64,000 nt of DNA from Parasphingorhabdus litoris DSM 22379 (lineage in GTDB: Bacteria; Pseudomonadota; Alphaproteobacteria; Sphingomonadales; Sphingomonadaceae), in contig NZ_CP086727.1 in NCBI RefSeq assembly GCF_020906275.1, positions 3,546,304 to 3,610,303 on the forward strand, read 5' to 3'. Positions 52,581 to 62,540 of this stretch are shown piece after piece (position 1 is the stretch's first letter; each line of letters starts with the position of its first letter). Below the pieces are notes generated by a model, which did not search any database, was not told the origin of the DNA, and saw nothing but the letters and a program-made list of their open reading frames with translations. A program made the position numbers and the translations under genes.

Positions 52581-52845
52581 ATTTTCTGGTCCCTATAATA
52601 ACTACATACATTCGAAAGGGCGCCTACGGTGCATTCAACCAAACCCACTGGTCAAACGTCGCTATACGCCAACATTCGAGAATGGTTATCGGCGACAAAG
52701 GATAAATCTTTGCTGCCAGCCATGGTTAAAGGTTTGTGAATGAATTAATTATATGATTTAATTAGATAAAATCAGGGTTTGTTACAAAATTTTAGAATAT
52801 AGAATCGGCGATTTTCCACAAGAATCACCTGAAATCTTGCAAAAT

Positions 52846-53805
52846 TTAAATATGTTCACCGGTCAAGCGCTGACAAATAAGGTCCAGCTGATCGAGGTTG
52901 CTATAGTCAATAGTCATCGACCCTGCCCCGGTCTGTCCTTTGGATTGAATAGTCACCTTCAATCCCAACAAATCGCCCAAATGGCTTTCAACCGCACGAA
53001 TATCTGCATCATTTTCGCTGGCGCCGGTCAAAGACTTGCTATTTTTACGTCGCGACCCGCCCAAAGCCTTGCGTACCAGCTTTTCGGTATCCCGTACGGA
53101 CAGGCCTTGCTTGACCACCTGCTTGGCCAATTCTTCCGAATCAGGAGCGTTAATAAGCGCACGGGCATGCCCCATGGTCAGCTTTTCTTCACCCACAAGC
53201 GTCCGGACTGCCTCGGGAAGTTCCAGCAAACGCATGAGATTCGCTATATGACTGCGTGATTTCCCCACAAGTTCGGCCAATTTCGCCTGGCTATGGCCAA
53301 AATCGTCTTTCAGCTTAACATAGGCCTCGGCTTCCTCCACGGCATTGAGGTCACGACGCTGAACATTTTCAACAATGGCAATTTCGAGCGTTTCGGCATC
53401 GTTCAAATTGCGGATAATAGCAGGAACGCGGTGCAATCTGGCACGCTGCGCTGCTCGCCAGCGGCGTTCGCCAGCGACAATCTGAAAGTTCTTGCCATGC
53501 GGCCGCACAACAATCGGCTGAATCACGCCGCGCTGCTTCATGCTGTCGGCTAACTCGTCCAGCGCTTCATTATCAAATGTCTGCCGCGGCTGATCTGGAT
53601 TCGGACGTATATCGGAGATCGCTACCGAGCGCAGCCCGTCGGAACGGGCTTCGGGACTACCTTCTTCTGGCTCAGCTTCTGGTGCTTGAACGAGGGGTTC
53701 TTCGCGCTGAATCTCTCCAAAGAGCGAATTCAACCCTCTTCCCAATCCCGTTGCTTTCTTGATCGCTGCCTTTTTGGGCAGGGCTGGCTCTTCTTCTTTT
53801 GCCAT
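52846..53805 (-). CDS. parB: Chromosome partitioning protein ParB
   Basis: 319 residues from ATG 53805 (MAKEEEPALPKK), which shares one base with the parA stop; the frame up to 53883 lies inside parA. Features: ATGLGRGLNSLFGEI at the N-terminus, the ParB/Srx CTPase domain with IRPNPDQPRQTFD and IVAGERRWRAAQRA, and a helix-turn-helix LVGKSRSHIANLMRLLELPEAV and TMGHARALI, plus a C-terminal dimerisation part. It binds parS and spreads with CTP to segregate the origin region. Three parS sites lie within 4 kb. Confidence 0.96.
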   Translation of the reverse strand: MAKEEEPALPKKAAIKKATGLGRGLNSLFGEIQREEPLVQAPEAEPEEGSPEARSDGLRSVAISDIRPNPDQPRQTFDNEALDELADSMKQRGVIQPIVVRPHGKNFQIVAGERRWRAAQRARLHRVPAIIRNLNDAETLEIAIVENVQRRDLNAVEEAEAYVKLKDDFGHSQAKLAELVGKSRSHIANLMRLLELPEAVRTLVGEEKLTMGHARALINAPDSEELAKQVVKQGLSVRDTEKLVRKALGGSRRKNSKSLTGASENDADIRAVESHLGDLLGLKVTIQSKGQTGAGSMTIDYSNLDQLDLICQRLTGEHI

Positions 53806-54587
53806 CACGCAGCCACCTTCCGTTCTGGCAAGCGAGAAATCAATTCGCGCGCCAGGTTGATATAGGCCTCTGATCCGCTGCAACGATGATCGTAGATCAA
53901 CGCCGGCAGACCATGGCTGGGAGCCTCTGAAAGCCTTACATTTCTGGGGATTACCGTATCAAACACAACATTGCCCAGACAAGCGCGGACATCATCTGAT
54001 ACCTGTTCGGTAAGTTTGTTGCGGCGATCATACATGGTGAGCACCACACCCATGACCGATAGAGCGCGATTGAAACGTGCACGGATGCGCTCGACCGTCT
54101 GTAACAGCTGACTTAGCCCTTCCAGCGCAAAAAACTCGCATTGCAGAGGCACCAAAAGCGATTCAACTGCAACCATGGCATTAAGCGTCAACAAGCCCAA
54201 TGATGGTGGACAATCGATAAGACAAATATCCCACTGATCATCATCACCAACGTCCAGGGCCTTTTTCAACCGATGTGTGCGCTCTTCAAATTCAACCAGT
54301 TCGACCTCTGCGCCAGAGAGATCAACCGTCGCGGGCACAATATCAAGGCCAGGAACCGGTGTTTTGACAACACAATCAGATAATGGCGTGTCCGATACCA
54401 GCAGATCATAGCTGCTATGCGTGCGTTCAGCCTGATTCAAACCCAAGCCCGTTGATGCATTGCCCTGTGGATCAAGGTCAATCAACAACACCTTCCACCC
54501 GCTAGCGGCAAGGGCTGTTGCCATATTTATGGCTGTGGTTGTCTTGCCAACGCCGCCTTTTTGATTTGCTATCGCTATCCGGACCAT
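53805..54587 (-). CDS. parA: Chromosome partitioning ATPase ParA
   Basis: 260 residues. Deviant Walker A KGGVGKTTTAINMA, LLIDLDPQGNASTGL (switch Asp), CLIDCPPSLGLLTLNAM and PLQCEFFALEGLSQL, characteristic of chromosomal ParA/Soj. The ATPase forms gradients on the nucleoid and pulls ParB-parS complexes. Starts 42 nt after rsmG and ends at the parB start. Confidence 0.97.
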   Translation of the reverse strand: MVRIAIANQKGGVGKTTTAINMATALAASGWKVLLIDLDPQGNASTGLGLNQAERTHSSYDLLVSDTPLSDCVVKTPVPGLDIVPATVDLSGAEVELVEFEERTHRLKKALDVGDDDQWDICLIDCPPSLGLLTLNAMVAVESLLVPLQCEFFALEGLSQLLQTVERIRARFNRALSVMGVVLTMYDRRNKLTEQVSDDVRACLGNVVFDTVIPRNVRLSEAPSHGLPALIYDHRCSGSEAYINLARELISRLPERKVAA

Positions 54588-54629
54588 TTTACGCAGAACC
54601 CTTCGCTAAGCTTGTATAAAATAACGTTT

Positions 54630-55247
54630 TCAGCCCAAACCCACCAATATTCCCGCTTCCGGGTCGGTCAAACTTTGTTCCACGTGGAACATTTTTTGCC
54701 GTTTTGGCGATAAGCCTTTTAACTCCCTTACCGCATTTTTGCCTTTTGGTAAGAGCCAAACCGTATTTTCTGTGGAAAACCGGTGCGAAAGTGAAAGCAA
54801 TTTTTGCAACGGTGCAAACGCTCTGGCGCTAATCACATTCACGGGATGGCTTTCGACATTCTCCAAGCGATCGCCGAAAACCAAGGCTTTTTCGGTCAAT
54901 TCAAGCTGTTGCACGACAGATTCAAGGAAGTTGACGCGGCGCCCGCGTGATTCCACCATTTGCACTTTATAGTCGCCCAATATGGCAATGACGATCCCGG
55001 GAAAACCAGCGCCAGTCCCGAGATCCATCCAGATTTTCTCACCTTCGCCTTTGGGTGCGTGGAGAAGCAATTGGGCACTATCGACAATATGGCGGTCCCA
55101 CACATGGTCAGCTGTAGACTTGGAAATGAGATTCTGATGCTGCATTTCTTCGGCCAGCAATGCCAGAAAATTCTCAAGCTTTTCCCATGTTTCACGTGGA
55201 ACATCAAATGTCTTGCGCAACCAGTCCTGCGCCTCTTGTTCGGTCAT
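54630..55247 (-). CDS. rsmG: 16S rRNA m7G527 methyltransferase RsmG (GidB)
   Basis: 205 residues from ATG 55247; the frame to 55292 overlaps mnmG. Motifs: WMDLGTGAGFPGIVIAILG (SAM site), VESRGRRVNFLESVVQQL and VISARAFAPLQKLL. It methylates G527 of 16S rRNA. The gene holds two parS palindromes in its coding sequence: the N-terminal FDVPRETW and C-terminal KMFHVEQS codons. Starts 8 nt after the mnmG stop and lies directly upstream of parA. Confidence 0.95.
   Translation of the reverse strand: MTEQEAQDWLRKTFDVPRETWEKLENFLALLAEEMQHQNLISKSTADHVWDRHIVDSAQLLLHAPKGEGEKIWMDLGTGAGFPGIVIAILGDYKVQMVESRGRRVNFLESVVQQLELTEKALVFGDRLENVESHPVNVISARAFAPLQKLLSLSHRFSTENTVWLLPKGKNAVRELKGLSPKRQKMFHVEQSLTDPEAGILVGLG
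54676..54691. promoter_or_regulatory. parS centromere site 1
   Basis: TGTTCCACGTGGAACA is a perfect 16-bp palindrome that matches the bacterial parS consensus (TGTTTCACGTGAAACA) at the core. It lies in the 3' coding part of rsmG. Confidence 0.9.
55188..55203. promoter_or_regulatory. parS centromere site 2
   Basis: TGTTTCACGTGGAACA differs from the perfect palindrome at one position (T at 4, C at the mirrored half) and keeps the CACGTG core and flanking pairs. It lies in the 5' coding part of rsmG, 497 bp from site 1. Confidence 0.88.
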
Positions 55248-55254
55248 GCCTTGA

Positions 55255-57120
55255 TCATGCCGCAAGATTCTTAGCGGCGCGGCGGCGGGCATAGACGAGG
55301 ATTGCTGCCAGAGCTGCTGGCGTTATCCCGCGCACCCGCGAAGCCGCAGCCAATGTTTCCGGCCTTGCACCCTTTAAGCGCTCCACCATCTCATTCGACA
55401 GCCCGGCAATAGCGCCATAATCAAGATCATCACCCAGAAATATCTGCTCATTGGCACGTAGGTCTTTGAGTTCTGCTTCCTGCCGCTGCAGATAAGGCGC
55501 ATAGCGAGCGTCTTCTTCGACCTCCGCTAACAGCCCGGGATCCAAGTTTGCAATAGATAGTCCCAGTCCTTCTAGCCCCTCTATCGAGATATTGGGAAAG
55601 CGCAGCCAGTCAAACAGGGATTGTTTGGTACCGTCACGGCGAACCCCAATGCCCTGATCCGCAATAACCTCGCAGCTGTGAACTGCCTCCAATTCATCCA
55701 TCAACGCAGCTCTTTGTGACTGCCGAGCATCAAACCAATCCTGTCTTTCAGCTCCCAAGCAGCCAATCTCTGCTGCTACTGGAGTCAGCCGTGTGGATGC
55801 ATTATCCGCACGCAATCGCAGTCGATATTCTGCGCGGGCGGTCAACATCCGATAGGGTTCCGTAACACCTTGCAGAACCAGGTCGTCGATCATCACAGCC
55901 ATATAGCTGGTGCCCCGGTCAAGTTGGAGAACGTCTTTACCCAGAATCGCGCAAGCAGACCCAATACCGGCAATTAGTCCTTGTGCTGCCGCTTCTTCAT
56001 ATCCCGTCGTACCGTTAATCTGCCCCGCACAATACAGTCCGTTCAGATCGCGCACTTTTAGCGAACGATCTAATGCCCGAGGATCGATATGGTCATATTC
56101 CACGGCATAGCCCGGTACGATAATCTCAGCATTGGCAAGACCATCCATTGTCCGAACAAAAGCCTCCTGAACATCAGCAGGCAAAGATGTGCTTATACCA
56201 TTCGGATAGACGAGATTTGTATCCAGTCCTTCCGGTTCCAGAAATACCTGATGGGAATCGCGGTCTGCGAAGCGGTAAATCTTGTCTTCAATCGAAGGGC
56301 AATAGCGCGGTCCCTGCGCATCAATCGCGCCACTGAATAAAGGCGATCGATCCAGATTGTCGCGAATAATATCATGGGTGGCTTCGCTGGTTCGGCTCAC
56401 CGCGCAAAAAATCTGGGGCACCTCACGCCGCGATGATAGTGGAGACATTGTCCAGCTGTCATCATCCGACGGCTGCTCTGGCAAGGCAGCCCAGTCAATA
56501 GTGCGACCATCAATGCGCGGCGGTGTTCCTGTTTTCAGGCGCGCGATAGGCAAGCCGGCATCGCGAATCTGCTGGCCCAGGGATATAGCGCTAGCTTCCC
56601 CGGTCCGCCCTCCAGCCACTGTTTCTTCGCCACGGAATAGCTTTCCGTTCAGAAAGGTCCCTGTCGCCAATATGACCGCAGAAGCCGTAATCCGGCTTTC
56701 ATCTGCGAGGTTGATACCACTAACGGTCTCACCATCAAAAATCAGTGATGCAACTTCACCTTCGACAATGGTGAGGTTCTCCTGCGCATCCAGCATCCGA
56801 TGAATCGCCACTTTGAAAAGCTTGCGATCCGCCTGAACCCGGGGCCCTTGAACAGCCGCTCCTTTGGAGAGATTGAGCATGCGGTAATGGATTGCCGCGG
56901 CATCAGCAGCACGGCCGATCAAGCCATCAAATGCATCTACTTCCCGGACCAGATGGCCTTTGCCCAAACCGCCAATAGCTGGATTGCAGGACATCGCCCC
57001 GATGCTGTCTTTGGTAAAGCTGACCAGCGCCGTACGCACGCCCATGCGCGCCGCGACAGCCGCAGCCTCACAGCCGGCATGTCCGCCTCCAACGACAATA
57101 AGATCAAAATCGCGATTCAT
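55255..57120 (-). CDS. mnmG: tRNA uridine-5-carboxymethylaminomethyl synthase subunit MnmG (GidA)
   Basis: 621 residues, FAD-dependent partner of MnmE for wobble-uridine modification. FAD loop [22 protein letters not shown], the [46 protein letters not shown] block, [26 protein letters not shown], and [14 protein letters not shown]. The C-terminal helical domain is present, so full length. 87 nt separate its start from the end of mnmE, and that gap holds parS site 3. Confidence 0.97.
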   Translation of the reverse strand: MNRDFDLIVVGGGHAGCEAAAVAARMGVRTALVSFTKDSIGAMSCNPAIGGLGKGHLVREVDAFDGLIGRAADAAAIHYRMLNLSKGAAVQGPRVQADRKLFKVAIHRMLDAQENLTIVEGEVASLIFDGETVSGINLADESRITASAVILATGTFLNGKLFRGEETVAGGRTGEASAISLGQQIRDAGLPIARLKTGTPPRIDGRTIDWAALPEQPSDDDSWTMSPLSSRREVPQIFCAVSRTSEATHDIIRDNLDRSPLFSGAIDAQGPRYCPSIEDKIYRFADRDSHQVFLEPEGLDTNLVYPNGISTSLPADVQEAFVRTMDGLANAEIIVPGYAVEYDHIDPRALDRSLKVRDLNGLYCAGQINGTTGYEEAAAQGLIAGIGSACAILGKDVLQLDRGTSYMAVMIDDLVLQGVTEPYRMLTARAEYRLRLRADNASTRLTPVAAEIGCLGAERQDWFDARQSQRAALMDELEAVHSCEVIADQGIGVRRDGTKQSLFDWLRFPNISIEGLEGLGLSIANLDPGLLAEVEEDARYAPYLQRQEAELKDLRANEQIFLGDDLDYGAIAGLSNEMVERLKGARPETLAAASRVRGITPAALAAILVYARRRAAKNLAA

Positions 57121-57189
57121 GCTGCGCCCATAGCGGAAGCTGGGTTTGAGGTCAAAATGATCTGGTGGTTACGATTCGATAAGATGCTT

Positions 57190-57205
57190 TGTTCCACGTG
57201 GAACA
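57190..57205. promoter_or_regulatory. parS centromere site 3
   Basis: A third copy, TGTTCCACGTGGAACA, lies in the gap between mnmE and mnmG, about 2 kb from site 2. With sites 1 and 2 it makes a cluster of three parS sites over 2.5 kb beside parAB. Confidence 0.9.
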
Positions 57206-57207
57206 GT

Positions 57208-58503
57208 CTATTTACCGATGCAGAATTTTCCAAACAGGCCGTCGAGCATATCTTCCGTGCTGGCCTTGCCCGTTAACGCATCGAGAGCAGCGCGAGCCAG
57301 ACGTAATTGTTCGGCGATAATTAGATAGTCTTGCTCCTCAGATATCTGATGGAGACTGACCTGCGCTTCCGACAGGTGATCGGCCTGACGTTTGTTTACG
57401 CTGATCTCGTCGCCATGCGGGACAATATCTTTCGCGCGGTCCACGAGCAACGTCACCAGTGCATCCATCCCTGTGCCGGCTATTGGAGATACAGAAAGCA
57501 CGTCGGAAGACTTCGGTTGATATTCGGCATGATCCTGACGCGATGCAATCTCGACCAGATTGGATGCTTTCGGACCCCCCCCTTCCGGGCCGAGCCACAA
57601 TATCAGATCCGCTGCATCAAATTGCTGGCGCGCGCGATCAATCCCGATGCGCTCGATTTCTTCGGCCCCCTCATCGCGAACTCCCGCCGTGTCGATAAAC
57701 AAAAAGGGTATACCTTTTATCGCAATTGGCACCTCGATCACATCGCGCGTCGTTCCGGCAATCGGAGAGACGATCGCCGCTTCTCTTTCGACGAGCGCAT
57801 TGAGCAAAGTTGATTTGCCACTATTGGGCGGACCACCTAAAACAACCCGAACCCCTTCCCGCAATTTTTCGGCGCGCGGTCGATCCAGCATGTTTTTCAT
57901 TTCACTTGCCAGTTCATCGGCCGCCGATTGGACAACCGACAATTGCGCGGGCGTGACATCATCCTCATCGGAAAAGTCGAGCTCTGCTTCAACCATGGCG
58001 GACAGGCGCAAAATGCTATTCTGCCAATCATCAACCTTTCGTGACAGCGCACCACCGGCTGCCTGAATCGCCGAACGGCGTTGAAGCTCTGTCTCGGCAA
58101 AAAGCAGATCGGATAAGCCTTCTGCTTCGGCTAAATCCATTCGCCCATGTGTGAAAGCCCGACGGGTAAATTCACCAGGCTCCGCTCGGCGCAGGCCATC
58201 CATATCTTCAAGAACAGTTTCGAGAGCGCGAACCACCGCCCGGCCGCCATGACAATGGATCTCGGCCAGATCTTCGCCGCTTGCGCTACCCGGTCCCGGG
58301 AACCACAAGACGAGAGCGGTATCGAGCAAGTCTCCACTGGCAGGGTCGGTCAGCTTTGCGAGACGCGCGCGCCGTTCGTCTGGCACAGACCCGCTAAGCG
58401 CACGCAACGCGTGTGATGCTTTTGAACCGCTAATGCGGATGATACCAATGGCCGCTGGTGGTTGCCCGCTGGATAGCGCAAAGATGGTATCAGCGGCTGA
58501 CAT
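57208..58503 (-). CDS. mnmE: tRNA modification GTPase MnmE (TrmE)
   Basis: 431 residues. N-terminal tetrahydrofolate domain (DTIFALSSGQPPAAIGIIRISG, DIAEIHCHGG-like DLAEIHCHGGRAVV, GEFTRRAFTHGRMDLAEAEGLSDLLFAET), Ras-like GTPase domain with VVLGGPPNSGKSTLLNAL (P-loop), IAGTTRDVIEVP, LFIDTAGVRDE, and the C-terminal FCIGK motif (CxGK). It works with MnmG on tRNA wobble uridines. First gene of the mnmE-mnmG-rsmG-parA-parB run. The G4 guanine-specificity loop is divergent (NLVEIASRQD). Confidence 0.96.
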   Translation of the reverse strand: MSAADTIFALSSGQPPAAIGIIRISGSKASHALRALSGSVPDERRARLAKLTDPASGDLLDTALVLWFPGPGSASGEDLAEIHCHGGRAVVRALETVLEDMDGLRRAEPGEFTRRAFTHGRMDLAEAEGLSDLLFAETELQRRSAIQAAGGALSRKVDDWQNSILRLSAMVEAELDFSDEDDVTPAQLSVVQSAADELASEMKNMLDRPRAEKLREGVRVVLGGPPNSGKSTLLNALVEREAAIVSPIAGTTRDVIEVPIAIKGIPFLFIDTAGVRDEGAEEIERIGIDRARQQFDAADLILWLGPEGGGPKASNLVEIASRQDHAEYQPKSSDVLSVSPIAGTGMDALVTLLVDRAKDIVPHGDEISVNKRQADHLSEAQVSLHQISEEQDYLIIAEQLRLARAALDALTGKASTEDMLDGLFGKFCIGK

Positions 58504-58522
58504 CTAACTATCTATTTGATAT

Positions 58523-58795
58523 CTAATCTTTTTTCTTTGAAGATGACGATGATTTTCCGCCGTTGGATCCGGTACCCATTGCGCCGCCCAGAAAGGAGGA
58601 AAACATCTTGATGCCGGCCTCGCCCATCGGGGTAATAATCTTGGTGAAATTCTGAAGCTGTTCAACCGAGCTCGCACCCTGGAGGAACTTGGACAATTCT
58701 TTCACATAGGTTTCGTTGAGCTTGCCAACATCGGGCAAGCCCATCAGCTTACGCGCTTCTTCCGGCGTGCAGTCCAGTTCTACGGTTACTTTCAT
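58523..58795 (-). CDS. DUF6489-like small protein
   Basis: 90 residues. VTVELDCTPEEARKLMGLPDVGKLNETYVKEL is the distinctive start of a small protein family I recall as DUF6489 in sphingomonads. An amphipathic helical middle (GASSVEQLQNFTKIITPMGEAGIKMFSSFL) and a Gly/Ser/Lys tail follow. No signal peptide. It lies 19 nt upstream of mnmE and may share its transcript. Function unknown. Confidence 0.75.
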   Translation of the reverse strand: MKVTVELDCTPEEARKLMGLPDVGKLNETYVKELSKFLQGASSVEQLQNFTKIITPMGEAGIKMFSSFLGGAMGTGSNGGKSSSSSKKKD

Positions 58796-58932
58796 AAATG
58801 CTTCCTCTTATTCTTGTCGTTGAAGCGAAGTTCCCCCCCTCACCGCAACGGATGATCTTCCGCCTTGCCACAACAGGATATGGGGATATTGTGCACCAAT
58901 AATCAAGTCATGATGCAAAGGAGCTGTGAAAA

Positions 58933-59631
58933 ATGGGTGATATGAAGCCGATTAAGACATTAAGCGGAGATGGAGAATTTCCTTGTTATGTTGCTGCTCC
59001 GGAAGGAACCGCGACCGCTGCGATTATTGTGATTCAGGAAATTTTCGGCGTGAACAAGGGAATCAAGGCGAAATGCGATAGCTGGGCGAAAGCGGGTTAT
59101 CTCGCCGTCGCACCGGACTTGTTCTGGCGGATCAACGAAGGCACCAATCTTGATTCCGATGTTCAGGAAGAATTTAATGCCGCGCTCGACCTGATGAATA
59201 AATTTGATCAGGATCAGGGCATAAGAGATATTGAAGCAGCGATTCACTACGCACGCGACGCTGTAAATGGCGGAAAAGTGGGCTGTGTCGGCTATTGCCT
59301 AGGCGGCAGACTAGCGTTCATGACCGCAGCCCGTACCGACATTAATGCGTCCGTGGGCTATTATGGCGTTGGTATTGACGGTTTGCTGCGCGAAAGCCAT
59401 GCGATTGCCCATGAAATCATGCTGCATATCCCGACTGCGGACGGTTTTGTGCCGGCCGATGCGCAGGCCGCGATGCATGAAGGGCTGGACGACCATCCCA
59501 AGGTCACGTTGCACGATTATGAAGGTCTCGATCACGGGTTTGCCGCCGAATTCGGTGTACGCCGGGACGAGGCAGCAGCGACATTGGCCGATGGCCGGAC
59601 AGCAGAATTTTTCAAGGAGCATTTGGCATGA
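58933..59631 (+). CDS. Dienelactone hydrolase family protein
   Basis: 232 residues. The nucleophile is Cys in VGCVGYCLGGRLAF (G-x-C-x-G), with acid and His in HIPTADGFVPADA and YEGLDHGFAAEFG. AIIVIQEIFGVNKGIKAKCDSWAKAGYLAVAPDLFWR is the usual N-terminal block. It starts after AAGGAG at 8-nt spacing and overlaps the next gene (ATGA). Probable substrate class: dienelactones or other esters. Confidence 0.92.
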   Translation: MGDMKPIKTLSGDGEFPCYVAAPEGTATAAIIVIQEIFGVNKGIKAKCDSWAKAGYLAVAPDLFWRINEGTNLDSDVQEEFNAALDLMNKFDQDQGIRDIEAAIHYARDAVNGGKVGCVGYCLGGRLAFMTAARTDINASVGYYGVGIDGLLRESHAIAHEIMLHIPTADGFVPADAQAAMHEGLDDHPKVTLHDYEGLDHGFAAEFGVRRDEAAATLADGRTAEFFKEHLA

Positions 59632-60035
59632 GCGCACGGGACAATCTGAAAGCCTGGCATGCGCGGATGGCCGATAAAAGCGAGGCTGCGCTCAGCGCGC
59701 AACTGGCTGACGATGCGGTGTTTCATTCCCCTGTCGTGCACACACCGCAGGCCGGCAAACCCATTGTTATGGCCTATCTGACCGCCGCCGATAGCGTGCT
59801 TGGTAATGACAGTTTCCGCTATGTCCGGGAAATTGTGGACGATGATGCCAATATGGCAATGCTCGAATTTCAACTCGAACTGGATGATATTCAAGTCAAC
59901 GGCGTGGATATCATCAGCTGGAATGATGAAGGCAAGATTCAGGATTTCAAGGTGATGGTCCGCCCGCTACAGGCGATCAACAAAGTCTGGGATGAAATGG
60001 GTAAGATGCTGGAAAAGATGAAAAAATCCGCCTGA
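59628..60035 (+). CDS. NTF2-like (SnoaL) protein
   Basis: 135 residues. LKAWHARMADKSEAALSAQLADDAVFHSPVVHTPQAGKP, LTAADSVLGNDSFRYVREIVDDDANMAMLEFQLELDDIQVNGVDIISWNDEGKIQDFKVMVRPLQAI and a C-terminal Met/Lys helix: typical SnoaL/NTF2-like cone fold with the VNGxDxxxWNxxGKI strand. Coupled to the dienelactone hydrolase (ATGA), so the two probably serve one pathway. No signal peptide. Confidence 0.85.
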   Translation: MSARDNLKAWHARMADKSEAALSAQLADDAVFHSPVVHTPQAGKPIVMAYLTAADSVLGNDSFRYVREIVDDDANMAMLEFQLELDDIQVNGVDIISWNDEGKIQDFKVMVRPLQAINKVWDEMGKMLEKMKKSA

Positions 60036-60042
60036 TTTTGGG

Positions 60043-60765
60043 TCAGAACAAAGTCATCATCCCCAGTTTGGGATCAACAATGCCATCATAAATCATCCGG
60101 CCAGCGACCCAGACGATGACTGCCAGGCCAATATAGGCGATCCACTTGTAGCGCTCGATATATTTCGCGATAACATTGGCTGCGAGGCCCATCAGGGCGA
60201 CCGATAGGAGCAATCCCACCACCAATATGCCGGGATGTTCGCGGGCTGCCCCTGCAACGCCAAGAACATTGTCGAGGCTCATGGAAATATCGGCAGCGGT
60301 GACCGCCCAAACGGCACCCCAGAAGCTCTTCTGCGCTTTCACACCGCTATGTTCGTCACCGGCAATCTCCGGAGAACCGGGAGACTCGCCTTCGTGAAAG
60401 ATTTCGCGCCAGAAATTCCACGCTACCCATAGAAGCAGCAATCCGCCGGCGAAAATCAGACCGACAATCGAAAGCAGCATGCTCACGGCAAGCGCAAAAA
60501 TAATGCGCATGATCAAGGCTGCGCTGATTCCGATGATGATCACCTTGCGCCGTTGGTCGGGCGGTAGGCCGCCTGCCAACGCACCAACAACAATGGCGTT
60601 ATCCGCCGCAAAAACCAGATCGATCAGTACAACCTGGCCAAAGGCCGCGAGTGCTTTCGGCGATCCGATATTCGAAAAATCATGGACAATCGCTGCCCAA
60701 ATATCCGCAGGAGAACCCAGTCCGTCGGGCAATGCGGCGGTCAAAATAAAAAGCAGGTCAATCAT
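60043..60765 (-). CDS. TerC/YjbE-family integral membrane protein
   Basis: 240 residues, about seven transmembrane helices. The TerC core is visible: QVVLIDLVFAADNAIVVGALAGGLP (with the Asp-Asn pair DNAI in a membrane helix) and, in the second half, WAVTAADISMSLDNVLGVAGAA (the inverted-repeat equivalent, SLDNVL). This two-fold motif defines TerC-like proteins, proposed to move or bind metals such as manganese. A cytoplasmic loop with PGSPEIAGDEHSG lies between halves. The start overlaps the preceding gene (ATGA). Confidence 0.9.
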   Translation of the reverse strand: MIDLLFILTAALPDGLGSPADIWAAIVHDFSNIGSPKALAAFGQVVLIDLVFAADNAIVVGALAGGLPPDQRRKVIIIGISAALIMRIIFALAVSMLLSIVGLIFAGGLLLLWVAWNFWREIFHEGESPGSPEIAGDEHSGVKAQKSFWGAVWAVTAADISMSLDNVLGVAGAAREHPGILVVGLLLSVALMGLAANVIAKYIERYKWIAYIGLAVIVWVAGRMIYDGIVDPKLGMMTLF

Positions 60766-61058
60766 GAAAAAATTGAAGATCCAAAATAACTTACAAGCGG
60801 CATAGGGCTATAAAAATCATGAAGCAAGCCGCGCCATTCTTCATATTCCGGTGACTGACGAAAGCCGTCACGATGGGATTCAATATTGTCCCATTTCACC
60901 AGCAGCAAATATTGGTCGGAACTGTCCAAAGAGGGACGCACTTCAATCGATTGAAAGCCGGGTTGAACAGCAATGAGGGGCTTTGCCTCATGCATCGCCG
61001 CAACAAACCGGTCGGACTGACCCACTTTGACCTGTAACAAGGCCTGTTCAATAATCAT
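60762..61058 (-). CDS. Antibiotic-biosynthesis-monooxygenase-domain protein
   Basis: 98 residues, ABM dimeric alpha/beta-barrel fold: MIIEQALLQVKVGQSDRFVAAM, PGFQSIEVRPSLDSSDQYLLLVKWDNIESHRDGFRQSPEYEEW is the usual pattern. Members include heme-degrading and quinol monooxygenases, but many have no known reaction. It overlaps the TerC-like gene by 4 nt. 54 nt after the Rho stop; a shared transcript is possible. Confidence 0.85.
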   Translation of the reverse strand: MIIEQALLQVKVGQSDRFVAAMHEAKPLIAVQPGFQSIEVRPSLDSSDQYLLLVKWDNIESHRDGFRQSPEYEEWRGLLHDFYSPMPLVSYFGSSIFS

Positions 61059-61112
61059 TGCTAGCCCCCGGTCCCTATTGCGCTCAGCATGAACGCTCTT
61101 CTTTCGACTATC

Positions 61113-62369
61113 TTATTGATTCATGCTGTCGAAGAAATCGTCGTTCGCTTTTGAATCTTTCATCTTGTCGAGCAGGAATTCCATCGCATCGATCGTGCCC
61201 ATTTGCATGAGGATCCGGCGCAGCACCCACATTTTCTTGAGCTTGTCATCTTCGACCAGCAATTCTTCCTTACGGGTACCGGATTTGCCAACATCCAGTG
61301 CCGGGAAGATCCGCTTGTCGGCAACTTTGCGATCCAGCACGATTTCGGAGTTACCGGTACCTTTAAATTCTTCAAAGATAACCTCGTCCATCCGGCTGCC
61401 CGTATCGATCAGCGCGGTTGCGATGATGGAAAGCGAGCCGCCTTCCTCAATATTACGCGCGGCACCAAAGAAGCGTTTCGGACGCTGCAAGGCATTGGCA
61501 TCAACACCGCCGGTCAGTACCTTACCAGAGCTGGGCACCACCGTATTATAGGCACGGCCCAAACGGGTAATTGAGTCGAGCAGGATGACAACATCATGCT
61601 TGTGCTCGACCAGACGTTTGGCTTTTTCAATAACCATTTCAGCAACTTGCACGTGGCGCGTCGCCGGTTCGTCAAAGGTGGAACTGATCACTTCGCCCTT
61701 CACCGAGCGCTGCATATCGGTCACCTCTTCCGGCCGTTCGTCGATCAGCAGAACGAGCAGATAAACCTCGGGATGGTTGTCAGTTATCGCCTTGGCGATA
61801 TTTTGCAGCAACACGGTTTTACCGGTCCGCGGCGGCGCAACAATCAAAGCACGCTGGCCTTTACCTTGCGGCGAGATGATGTCGATGACGCGAGCAGACT
61901 TGTCTTTAACCGTGGGATCAAGACTGTCGAGCGTCAGCTTCTCATCCGGATAAAGCGGCGTGAGATTGTCGAAGTTCACACGGTGACGAACCGCTTCGGG
62001 CTCATCAAAATTGATGGCCGTAAGTTTGGTCAGGGCAAAATAGCGTTCACCATCGCGTGGTGCGCGGATCTCACCTTCCACCGTGTCACCTGTGCGCAGG
62101 CCAAATTTGCGAACCTGGTTGGGGGAAACATAGATATCGTCAGGACCAGCAAGATAATTGGCTTCGGGTGAGCGCAAAAAACCAAATCCATCGGGCAGCA
62201 CTTCGATCGTGCCGAGCCCCATGATCTGCTCATCATTTTCTGCAAGCTCTTTGAGGATCGCAAACATCAGATCCTGTTTGCGCAGGGTTGATGCGCCCTC
62301 AACGCCGAGTTCTTCCGCCATGGAGACGAGATCAGCTGGCGATTTTTCTTTTAATTCTTTTAAATGCAT
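61113..62369 (-). CDS. rho: Transcription termination factor Rho
   Basis: 418 residues. [39 protein letters not shown] (N-terminal helical domain), the cold-shock RNA-binding domain ([35 protein letters not shown]), Walker [33 protein letters not shown] (Walker B) and the Q/R-loops. Typical full length. In alphaproteobacteria rho is found near hemE and mnmE, as here. Confidence 0.97.
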   Translation of the reverse strand: MHLKELKEKSPADLVSMAEELGVEGASTLRKQDLMFAILKELAENDEQIMGLGTIEVLPDGFGFLRSPEANYLAGPDDIYVSPNQVRKFGLRTGDTVEGEIRAPRDGERYFALTKLTAINFDEPEAVRHRVNFDNLTPLYPDEKLTLDSLDPTVKDKSARVIDIISPQGKGQRALIVAPPRTGKTVLLQNIAKAITDNHPEVYLLVLLIDERPEEVTDMQRSVKGEVISSTFDEPATRHVQVAEMVIEKAKRLVEHKHDVVILLDSITRLGRAYNTVVPSSGKVLTGGVDANALQRPKRFFGAARNIEEGGSLSIIATALIDTGSRMDEVIFEEFKGTGNSEIVLDRKVADKRIFPALDVGKSGTRKEELLVEDDKLKKMWVLRRILMQMGTIDAMEFLLDKMKDSKANDDFFDSMNQ

Positions 62370-62540
62370 GGAAATTTATCCAGAAATATTAGGAAGTTAT
62401 ATTGTTTTCGCATGTGCGCGGCGTGTGCGCCGTCAGATTTTCACATGAAAGGTCGCCCGGACGGGCTTTGGGCGTCAATTACGCTTGCTGGGCAACCATG
62501 TCAAATGTAGATTGATGATGACCTACAGGGAGTAAAGCTA

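Noticed and set aside
52581..52845. AT-rich gap between parB and the DUF4402 gene as possible replication origin
   Set aside because: No DnaA-box cluster seen; an AT-rich promoter region for the fibre subunit explains it, and hemE context puts the origin elsewhere.
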